A stretch of 64,000 nucleotides of DNA, taken from Pseudomonas sp. MWU13-2105 (GTDB lineage: Bacteria; Pseudomonadota; Gammaproteobacteria; Pseudomonadales; Pseudomonadaceae). The stretch covers positions 272,999 to 336,998 of the forward strand of contig NZ_JALLIY010000007.1 in the NCBI RefSeq assembly GCF_023242315.1. The letters are read 5' to 3'. Below the pieces are notes generated by a model. The model did no database searches. It worked only from the letters and a program-made list of their open reading frames with translations, and was not told where the DNA came from. The position numbers and the translations under genes were made by a program. Shown one piece after another: positions 16,660 to 25,400 of this stretch (positions are counted from its first letter, which is position 1; each line of letters opens with the position of its first letter).

Positions 16660-18957
16660 ATGGCCAGTTATTCGTTGGAAGAACTGTTGGGCTGGATGAA
16701 AGATACCAGTCGAATTTATGATTGGGATCACCTGCTCGCGGTATCGGGCGGTCCACTCAATAGTGCATTACAGGATCAGCATGCGATCCGATTAAGTCTG
16801 GGCACCGCTATCAAGGGTATCAGCGGATATTTTGAAATTCCGGATACCCCGGGAGTCGTGGTCAAGCATCACCTGAGCGGGTGTGCCTTGAATTATCCGG
16901 TATTGTCATTTGCCAGGGCCTCCCTGGTGTCGAACAACCTGGTCGTGAGCCTGCAACTGAGCAGCGGCCAGAAAATAGTCACCTACGATGATGCGGTCCG
17001 TTCGCTCAGCAGTTACAGCCTGCTCAACGGTCCGCGCCTGGAGTGCGTGGTACCGATCGTCTTTCGCGCCGGCGGCAGCCAACACGCGGCACAGGTGGTT
17101 TGCGACCTGGCGCGGGAGGACGTGACGTTCCGCTTCATGGATGCCCCCACGGTGAATGAGCAAGAGGCCGGCGGGCGGCTTTTCAAGCAGCAGTTACAAG
17201 CGCTGGGAGAGCAGAGTGTCTACCCCTTGGTGAGCTTTCCTGATCAGACCAATCCGTTCATGCAGGTCGCGAATGTCGAGGCCGGCAGCCAATCGGTGGC
17301 TGCGGGTTCCGAGGAAGGTGCCTTGCTGCTGTATGCAACCATGGCGCATGGGCAATCCGGCAGCAAACCGAGCAACGACTCGGGTTACAAATACCTGATT
17401 CCCAACGATCCCGGCGGCGACTATGGCTTTGCCGCACAGTTTTCCTCCAGCCTGGTCAATCGCGCGGGATTCGGCGTGGCACTTCTGGAGACCTTCGGTG
17501 CCGAAAACGTCGAGTTTGTCGAGGAGCCGGGGACGGGACGCGCCACGGGGCTCAGGGCCAGGGCGGGAACGCTGACGATCGCCGCGACCGCTGATTATAA
17601 AGACGATGTATACGAATACCGTTCCGAACCCTTCGACCTCTCGGCTACGTTGGGCGGTCGGCCGTTGACGGCTGATTTCGAGCGCACCCGGGCGCTGCAG
17701 CATTGGCAAACCCGCGGCACGGTAAAAGTCGACTACCGCCCACGGGTCAACGGCACCACTTGGACCACCTATACCGCCGAGTTTTCCTTCAGCCTGGAGC
17801 AGGTGTTCCAGATGATTGCCGATGAGTTTGCCGGCGGCGAGGTAGGGGGTGAAGTCTTCGTGCCGCAAACCCGCAATCCAGAGGTCGTCCCCATCAGCGG
17901 ATTGCCCGTGGACCTGCCGGAGAAGATGCGTCAACGGATAGTGGCCTTCGTCGGCCACACGGTAAAAACCGCCGTGCTCGAGCAGTACTCGCGAAGCTTG
18001 ACGGCCAAGGCCGCGCAGGTGTTTCTCGACGACACCGAGGTGGCTGACGACACGCTGCTGCAACCGTCCGTGATTGCCTTGCCCCTCGATTATGCGGCGT
18101 TTGGAACACTGGCCGCCGCCGCCGCGTCGTTCCAGATCACCCCAGCGCATCCCATGTTGCTCGCCGGCGAGCGTTTGAAGTTCTCGGTCGAGCCCGAGCG
18201 TTCGGTGAGGTTCACCCTGGATAACCTCGACAGCGCGAACCCGGGGACCATTGACGAGGAAGGCAACTACAGGGCCCCGCCGGGTCATACATTGTCCGGG
18301 CCGTCCGCCCAGATACTGTTGATTGCCGAAGATACGCAGACCCATGAAACCTGCGTGACAACCATTACGGTACTGGGACAAACATTGGTGGTGTTCCCCG
18401 ACATTCAAGTGTGCAACCAGGGTGCAAGCGTTGAATTGTCGGCACGCTCGATCAGTGGCGGACGTCTGCAATGGGCTATCGACAATCCTGTTGCCGGTGA
18501 AAGCGGCACCCTGAGTCCGGATGAAACATCGCAGCACTGTACTTACACCGCGGCGAGCCAGGTGGCCGAGAAAACCTATGTGTTCGATAAAATTATCGTC
18601 ACCGATCCCGACAGTGGTCACACGGTATCCAGCCGTATTCTTGCGTTGCATAGAAATCCGGGCCTGACCATCAAACCCGACCCGCAGGCGGCTGTCCCGG
18701 GACAACTTCAGCTGTTGGCTTCCGCCAATAATTTTCCCATCTCGGAGGGGGTTGAGTGGGCCATTGAGTTCGACGGGCCGGGGACAATCGATGAGCATGG
18801 GCTTTATCGGGAGGACGGCTTCAGCAATGCCCCCTTTGTATTGATAACCGCCGTTTTCGACAGCGGTAATCCCATTGTGGGCACATTACTGGGTTATTTC
18901 ATTCTGCCGTTGCCATTGGCGAATGCTGAAAGAGTATTTCTGGGCGTGCGTCGGTAA
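16660..18957 (+). CDS. Diverged P47/TULIP-like protein with Ig-like domains
   Basis: 765 aa from the Met of MASYSLEELLGWMKDTSR, which aligns with the paralogue starts; a GAGG lies 9 nt upstream, while the longer frame from 16627 has none. It shares with the three long paralogues the order N-terminal domain (YDWDHLLAVSGGPLN, GALLLYATMAHG, YLIPNDPGGDYGFAAQFSS), then a linker without the strongly hydrophobic helix, then Ig-like domains (GTIDEEGNYRAPPGH and GPGTIDEHGLYRED). Sequence identity is much lower, so it is an older member of the family. It is 70 nt downstream of the previous gene on the same strand. The TULIP/P47 assignment is inferred through the other paralogues. Confidence 0.7.
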   Translation: MASYSLEELLGWMKDTSRIYDWDHLLAVSGGPLNSALQDQHAIRLSLGTAIKGISGYFEIPDTPGVVVKHHLSGCALNYPVLSFARASLVSNNLVVSLQLSSGQKIVTYDDAVRSLSSYSLLNGPRLECVVPIVFRAGGSQHAAQVVCDLAREDVTFRFMDAPTVNEQEAGGRLFKQQLQALGEQSVYPLVSFPDQTNPFMQVANVEAGSQSVAAGSEEGALLLYATMAHGQSGSKPSNDSGYKYLIPNDPGGDYGFAAQFSSSLVNRAGFGVALLETFGAENVEFVEEPGTGRATGLRARAGTLTIAATADYKDDVYEYRSEPFDLSATLGGRPLTADFERTRALQHWQTRGTVKVDYRPRVNGTTWTTYTAEFSFSLEQVFQMIADEFAGGEVGGEVFVPQTRNPEVVPISGLPVDLPEKMRQRIVAFVGHTVKTAVLEQYSRSLTAKAAQVFLDDTEVADDTLLQPSVIALPLDYAAFGTLAAAAASFQITPAHPMLLAGERLKFSVEPERSVRFTLDNLDSANPGTIDEEGNYRAPPGHTLSGPSAQILLIAEDTQTHETCVTTITVLGQTLVVFPDIQVCNQGASVELSARSISGGRLQWAIDNPVAGESGTLSPDETSQHCTYTAASQVAEKTYVFDKIIVTDPDSGHTVSSRILALHRNPGLTIKPDPQAAVPGQLQLLASANNFPISEGVEWAIEFDGPGTIDEHGLYREDGFSNAPFVLITAVFDSGNPIVGTLLGYFILPLPLANAERVFLGVRR

Positions 18958-19017
18958 CCCGTTATTCGGTTGTTTCACCCTCGGTGTGCGGTATCAAATT
19001 TGATAGAGGAAGCGATC

Positions 19018-21942
19018 ATGGCCCAGTTAAGTGAACTGCTGTCAATGATGCAAGGGAAGTTGATGACCCGCGGCTGGGATGCCATTTTTTCGTGCAATCG
19101 TGTCCGTCTTAATTACTTGCTTGAACAGCAATATATCACGCGTTATGAAGTGTTCAGTTTTCTACCGTATCTCAGTGGTCGAACCGCCCTCGGCGAGGGC
19201 CGCGATGATTTTGCCGAAGTGAAGGCCCTGCGGCTGGGCACCCCCCGGATCTCGTTCGAACGCGCTACCTCAAGGGACTCCACGGCCACGGTCACTATGA
19301 ATATTGTGTCGGGTGAAATCTTCACCTGGCACTCGCAAGCGGGAGCGCCGGCCCAACTGCTCTCCAGGTTCCCCGTCATGGAGCAGCAGGGTTTCAGCGT
19401 GACAATGACCGTGAACCTCAAGGTGGTAGTGGCCGAGGTCGATCGACGGGGCCGGATCACCCTGGATCTGCGAGGGGCTACGCACTTTTCCTGTGATCTG
19501 TTGGGAGCGGGGGAGGCTGACCTTCTGGGGGCGTTTTTCCAAGCGCAATTCGATGACATGGAGCCGAATCAAACCGTCTTCCAGCTGGGTCGGATCAGTC
19601 TCAAGGGTTATCGCGGACTGACACCCAAGAACTTCCGCCTGCGTACCCAGGCCGAGCCGGGTGCCCAGGTCAAGGGCGCGCTAAATGAAGGCGACGGTGT
19701 GGTGTTGGCGTTGATCGAGGTGCGTGGCGGCACGGGCCCTGGTGCTGAACTGGGCGCGGACTTCCCCATCCTGATTCCGAGTGATCTGGAGGGCGGCCAG
19801 CCTAAATACACGGCCTCCGTGGTGGTGTCCCGAGAGGTGCTGCCGCTTGCCGTGGGCAATGACCTGGAGTTGCCGGAGAGCCTGTCGTTTCCCGGGCAAA
19901 ACCTCTTCAAGGTGCTCTCGACTCACACGCCGTTTGACTGGCTGGCAGTCGGCCAGATCAGTCCGGCGACTACCAGCATCGTGGTCGAGCCGAGATTTTC
20001 CGCGATCAAGGCCGGTGGGCAGCAGCGCTTTCAGTTGCTCGATTGGCAGAACAAGCCTATTACCAGTGGCGTGACCTGGGAGGCGGTCAGCCTGCGCAGT
20101 CATTCCGATGAGGGGAATGGTGAGATTGATAGCAATGGTCTTTATAAGGCCGTGTCGTCGCTGAAGATCGGATATCACAACCTGGATATAGTGGTCACGG
20201 CGACCCGGGGTGAGTATCGCGCCTCGGCGCTGCTGCGGGTGGACTTCGAGGCGTTGGAGGTATCTCCGGCAGTACTGGTTCAGGACGTCGCGCAGCAGCC
20301 CGGCATAACCCTGAGCGCCGCGGCGAATGATGGCAACAACACCCTCAGTTGCAGTTTGCAGGCTCCCCTGTACGGCAGCCTGCAAAAAATGACCCAGCGT
20401 TCGCAATGGATGTTCACCGCGAACGCCGAGGCCATGTCCAGATCGCTTTCCCTGCAACGGGTACGTTGTCAGACCAGCGCCCCCAGCCAATCGGTGGAAT
20501 CGCTGCTGGTGCTTAATAACGCACAGTCGTTCCTGCAGGTCGAACCGGCCTTTGTCCAGCGAGTGCCCGGAGGGACCAGCGTGCAGTTGCGCGATGACAA
20601 TAGCGTGCTGCCCGATGTGCCCAGGCGTTGGCGGATTCTCGACGGCGTCGGCACCATCAACCAGGAGGGCCGCTATACCGCGCCGGCGGACGGTGTCACG
20701 CAAACCACGGTGCTGGCCTGTGAAGTGGTGCGCAATGGCGTGGTGCTGTTCAGGGACATCGCCCTGCTCAACAGGAGGGAAGAAGCTGAGGAGCCGACTT
20801 GGGAGGAACTCGCTCAGTTCACCATCGAAATACCCAATGGCCTTGAGAATAGAACCCAGGGGCTAGTGCTGAGAAACGGTTACCAGCAGTTGCAGGTTCG
20901 CATCACGACCCGAACCCGGGGGGTGCTGATAGATGGTGAGATCAAATATTTCAGACTGAGTCTGGACGAGCGCAGGAGCATGTGCCTGGCCACCCATGAC
21001 GATCGCCAGATACTGACGATTATTGAGCCGGATGTCGAAGGTATCGATAACACCCTCTATGGCGCCTGGCAGATGCGCAAGACGCGGAGTTCATTCTCCC
21101 TTGCCTATCCTCAGCAGCCTAGTGCTTCACTGGCCAGTACGCAGGCCGAGGATGATTCGTTGTCCGTGCAAGATTTTTATCTGCTCACACTGGATGCGAA
21201 AAACAGCTCGACCACACTCGTTGCCGGGTTTCAGCAGGATAAGGTCAATGATTGGCATTGGTCCGGCGAACGAGGTAGCACCGCAATAGGAACGGCAATC
21301 ACGGCGACGGCCATAGATCCTCCCGGAGAGTTTGAGTACAGCTTTGATCGGGTGGAACGATTGTGGGGCAAGAAAACGGGCGATCTGGATGAGCAGATGA
21401 ATATGGAACTCAACAGTGGTGATTTCTGGTTATTGAAGTGTCGAGGGCAGGAATTTGTCACCTTGGATTTTTTGCCGATCGATGCGTCCAGTCCGTTGAT
21501 CAATCTGTCATCCATTCGTTGGGAGAGCGAGCGGCCAGCGGAAATCATGTTCAGTTATACCGGTAGTTATTTTGAAAGCAAATTTGATTTTTATGAAGAT
21601 GAATATGGCGGGAAATTCAAATTTGACGACGATATAAACTCGATTCGAACACTTTCTGGCACTCGTTTGAAGCAGGACGTCGATAGGCCTGGCTCTTATG
21701 AACGGGGCACGTTTGGGATGGTGTTGTGTCGCGTGGATGATGTCAGTTTTATCCTTCCGGGTCATGCACCTCGTTTGTCACTCGGTCGGGATTTGGCGGT
21801 GGCTCTTCGGGATGAAAATGGTAACTTACACTTACGTAGAATACGGTTTGCGTCTCGTGAGGTGGGTATCTCCGACCGGAATATGCTCGATCACTCGAAA
21901 TTTTCTGTCGATCCATCTTGGTGGAGTAGGAGTTTGTCATGA
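19018..21942 (+). CDS. Long P47/TULIP-like protein with Ig-like and unique C-terminal region
   Basis: 974 aa, start MAQLSELLSMMQGKLM with GAGGAA just upstream; the frame is open back to 18970. Residues 1-320 show the family pattern (RGWDAIFSCNRVRLNYLLEQQYI, LTPKNFRLRTQ, GVVLALIEVRGG, LIPSDLEGG, YTASVVVSREVLPLAV). This copy resembles classical P47 N-termini most closely (GWDxV/I plus Asn-x-x-Leu). Two Ig-like domains follow (GEIDSNGLYKA; GTINQEGRYTAP). Residues about 600-974 form a region absent from the other paralogues, beginning EEPTWEELAQF, with aromatic-rich beta patterns and no recognised family. The last codons overlap the start of the next gene by 4 nt (ATGA), so the two are translationally coupled. 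Confidence 0.72.
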   Translation: MAQLSELLSMMQGKLMTRGWDAIFSCNRVRLNYLLEQQYITRYEVFSFLPYLSGRTALGEGRDDFAEVKALRLGTPRISFERATSRDSTATVTMNIVSGEIFTWHSQAGAPAQLLSRFPVMEQQGFSVTMTVNLKVVVAEVDRRGRITLDLRGATHFSCDLLGAGEADLLGAFFQAQFDDMEPNQTVFQLGRISLKGYRGLTPKNFRLRTQAEPGAQVKGALNEGDGVVLALIEVRGGTGPGAELGADFPILIPSDLEGGQPKYTASVVVSREVLPLAVGNDLELPESLSFPGQNLFKVLSTHTPFDWLAVGQISPATTSIVVEPRFSAIKAGGQQRFQLLDWQNKPITSGVTWEAVSLRSHSDEGNGEIDSNGLYKAVSSLKIGYHNLDIVVTATRGEYRASALLRVDFEALEVSPAVLVQDVAQQPGITLSAAANDGNNTLSCSLQAPLYGSLQKMTQRSQWMFTANAEAMSRSLSLQRVRCQTSAPSQSVESLLVLNNAQSFLQVEPAFVQRVPGGTSVQLRDDNSVLPDVPRRWRILDGVGTINQEGRYTAPADGVTQTTVLACEVVRNGVVLFRDIALLNRREEAEEPTWEELAQFTIEIPNGLENRTQGLVLRNGYQQLQVRITTRTRGVLIDGEIKYFRLSLDERRSMCLATHDDRQILTIIEPDVEGIDNTLYGAWQMRKTRSSFSLAYPQQPSASLASTQAEDDSLSVQDFYLLTLDAKNSSTTLVAGFQQDKVNDWHWSGERGSTAIGTAITATAIDPPGEFEYSFDRVERLWGKKTGDLDEQMNMELNSGDFWLLKCRGQEFVTLDFLPIDASSPLINLSSIRWESERPAEIMFSYTGSYFESKFDFYEDEYGGKFKFDDDINSIRTLSGTRLKQDVDRPGSYERGTFGMVLCRVDDVSFILPGHAPRLSLGRDLAVALRDENGNLHLRRIRFASREVGISDRNMLDHSKFSVDPSWWSRSLS

Positions 21943-22439
21943 ATATGTTTAAATTTTTTCCGCTGGTCGTTGTGCTCGCACTGATGCTGCCCTCGGCAAC
22001 TGAGGTTTTGGCGAAAGCGAAGGCGCAAGAGCCAGAAGGATATATTGTGTTGGCTGAAAACGAAAATGGTACTGGAGATACTTGTAGGCTTCCCATTGTT
22101 ACTGATTACTTCAATATGAAATATCACGGCTGTAAGAATGACCAGATGAGTTTTTTTAGGTTGGAAAGCGTTCCTTCGGCGACGATTATCGGGTTTTACT
22201 CGGATTACGACTGTCCCGAGTTTGATTCTCCGGCACCTATGTGGAGGTATAAGATTCGAACCTATATAGAGTTGACGGATACTCGGTTTATTTCCATTGA
22301 GCGTGAGTTGAATACGGCTAACCCAGGCGATATTGTTGTTAAAGGGGTCCGTATGGAATATAAGTATCATTCGGGTGGGCAAATTAAGGGGAAATTGTCC
22401 TGTGTCCGGATTTGGAAAAGCGACATCGTGACCCCCTAA
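21939..22439 (+). CDS. Small secreted protein, beta/gamma-crystallin-like
   Basis: 166 aa. Its ATG overlaps the stop of the upstream P47-like gene by 4 nt. A clear signal peptide (MNMFKFFPLVVVLALMLP to about residue 25) shows export. The mature part has GYIVLAENENGTGDTC and, further on, NDQMSFFRLES-VPSATIIGFYSDYDC. These resemble the strand and N/D-N/D-x-x-S motifs of beta/gamma-crystallin or killer-toxin-like folds. Four or five Cys suggest disulphides in the periplasm or outside the cell. It lies 55 nt before the second Rhs gene. Roles as secreted effector, accessory subunit or protective protein are all open; the fold assignment is tentative. Confidence 0.6.
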   Translation: MNMFKFFPLVVVLALMLPSATEVLAKAKAQEPEGYIVLAENENGTGDTCRLPIVTDYFNMKYHGCKNDQMSFFRLESVPSATIIGFYSDYDCPEFDSPAPMWRYKIRTYIELTDTRFISIERELNTANPGDIVVKGVRMEYKYHSGGQIKGKLSCVRIWKSDIVTP

Positions 22440-22494
22440 AGCATGGCTGGTGGACAGACAGTGGGTTAATTCTGGCATATTAGAGGGCGCCATC

Positions 22495-25400
22495 ATGAGC
22501 GACTCCACGGCAGTGCATTCTAATGCCTTCAATTTTATGAGTTATTTCAATAACGGTGTGGACCCGCGGACCAATCAATACACCCTGTCGATCGAGTTTC
22601 CCGAGTTCAAGCCCAACTATCTGAATGGTCCGTTGGTGCCGCTGGTCTTGAACTTCAATCCGATGAACCTGTTCGACAGCGGCTATGGCCTGGGCTGGAA
22701 CCTGCAGTTGTCGCAGTTCACCCCGCATAACCAGATGCTGGCCTTGAGCAGCGGGGAGCGCTTCAAGGTCACCGCGCAGGATGGTTCTGAGCAACTGATG
22801 AAGGAGCGAAAGCTTGTCACTTTCCGGCTTTTTTCCCGCAGCGCTGCCGACCATGACTATGAGCTGGTGCATAAGTCCGGCTTGATTGAACGGCTGAAGG
22901 TCCACGGCGACGGCAATGATCGCATTGCCTTGCCGGTGCAAATGCTGTCGGCCGAAGGGCATGCGGTGACGCTGGGATATGAGCTGTTCAACGCCAGATA
23001 CTGGCGGCTGGCATGGATCAGGGATGTCCAGGGAGACCTGCTCCAGGTCCGGCGCGATACCGGCAGCGTGACCCTCGACCTGCATCCGGGTAAAGGTCCG
23101 GGTGGCACGGTGCTGGCGAGCTATGTCATGAGCCTGGACACCAGCCTCGAAAAGCTGGTTCGGGTGATCACCTTGCCATCCCAGGCGGGGCAGAATATTG
23201 CCTGGCGCCTGAATTACAGAAAGTTCGGTGACTATAACTGCATCAGCGAGGTGCAAACCCCGCTGGGCGCACGTGAGGTCATCGATTATGACTCGGTGGG
23301 CCACGAGTTCCCCAACGGCAGCGGCCAGCAGCCAGTGCCGCGGGTGGCCGTGCACCGGGTGTTTCCCGGCGGTGAACAGCCCACGGTCGAAACGCAGTAC
23401 CGCTATGACGACAGCGACAGCTATCCGGCCTCGAACAACTTTCTCGGTCGCAACCTGACCTTGATCTGGGACAACGATGGCCTGGACAACCTCTACAAGG
23501 CAGCGGACCTTACCTACGAATACGGCTCCAGCGAATGCTTGATGCAAGGTACCGTCGAGGTGCAGCGGATCAAGCGCACCTTCAACCGCTTCCATCTGTT
23601 GACCAAGGAAACCACCCGGCGCAACGACAAGGAACAGGAGGTCGAGACCACCTATCACCTGACCCCGGATGCCTCTTTCGACAACCAGCCGGACTATTTC
23701 CAGTTGCCCTACGAGGTGATCAAGCGCTGGCGGGTACTGCAGACCAATCGCCTGCGTACCGAGAAGTCGAGCACGACCTATGACCGTTTTGGCAATCCGC
23801 TGATACAGACCCAGGCCAATGGCATTGTCGAAACCAATGCCTATTATCTGGCCAATGGCGAAGACGGTTGCCCCGAAGACCCCGACGGTTTTGTGCGCAA
23901 CCTCAAGAGCAAGACCGTGACGCCGGCGCCGGGTCATGTCGCCGGGGCTCCGGTCCTGCGCACGGATTATCGTTATAGCGCGCAGCCGTCGCTGACCTTG
24001 AGTGCCCGCTCGGACTGGTTGGCGCTCGAATGCGAAACCCGGGTGCAACAAGGCACGACCGACAGCGAGTTGCAACGCACCGAGTACAGCTACTACAGCA
24101 CGCCGAACGATCCGGTGCGGCATGGCCGGATCGAGTGCCAGGGTGTCTCCCTGAACGGCAAGACCACCTATACCGATTATGCCTACAGCGTGTTGGCCAA
24201 TGCCCGCGTGGGCGAGACCGTGCTGCAAACGCTACAAACCCTGCGCACGGATTTCGATACGGTGAACAAGGTCATCACCCTGGAAAGTTCGCTGCTCAAT
24301 GGTGAGCCCCTGCTGGAGCGGGATGACAATGATGTGGAAATCCGCCGTACCTACGATGTCCTGAACCGGGTCACCAGCGAGACCGTGGCGCCGGACGATC
24401 CGCTCTACGAGGCCACGAGGCATTATCAATACTTCCTGTCCGGCAGTATCAACCAGCGTGCCGAGCAATGGCTGTTCGACGTCAAGGGGGTGAAGACGGT
24501 CACGACGCTGGACGGGCTGAACCGGGCGATCCAGGAGACGCGCGCGGATGCCGACAGCAGTAACCCGAGCACCCAGCGCCAGACCTACGCGGCGACCTAC
24601 GACGTGTTTGGCAACCTGGCCCAGGAAGTCGAGTTCGACTGGTGGGATGTGGACTGGGCCGTCTTCAAGACCGTGCCGCTGATCAGCCGTTTTGAATATG
24701 ACGACTGGAACCAGCAGAGTTGTGTGATTGGCCCGGACGGTGTCGAAGAGCACGCCGAGACCGACCCGATCGGCGACGGCCTGACCGGGGCGGTGCAGCG
24801 TAGCTGGCAGCAGGACAGTGCGACACCGACCAAGCTGAGCGGTGCAACCGTCAGCCAACTCAATCTGTTCGAGAAACCGGTTCAGGTTGAGCGTCTCGAC
24901 CTGAGGCAGACGGTGATCAGCCGGCAGAAGAACAGCTATGACGGCTTGGGGCGTTTGGTGAAGGAGGAGGTCGGGTTACGCACGCCGTTGCGGGTCACCG
25001 AATACAGCTACGACGCCTTCGACCGCATGGTCCAGAGCAAACTGCCGCTGAACGCGGTGGTCCGGCGCGAGTATGCCGCGCACAGTGCCGAGGACTGGCC
25101 GACGTCGATCAGTGTCAATAACAAGCCCCTGGGCACCCAGGCCTTCGATGGCCTGGGGCGCATGACCCGCTCGGTCACCGGTGGCCGGGTGCAAGTCTTC
25201 GAGTATGACCCGCAGCAGACCCAGCCCAAACAGGTGACCACCCCCAGTGGCCAGTCCATCGCCTATGATTACCGCCCGAGTCTCTGTGAGGAACCGCTGC
25301 AGCGTCGGCTGCCGGGGAGCACCAGCGACTACGAATACGATTCGCAGAATGCCCGCTTGCTCAATTGCCGCGAAGCCGGCCAGCGCTTGGCGAGGACTTA

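Noticed and set aside
22480..24228. Minus-strand ORF opposite the second Rhs gene
   Set aside because: Shadow of the Rhs coding frame; starts and stops are not conserved between the two Rhs genes.
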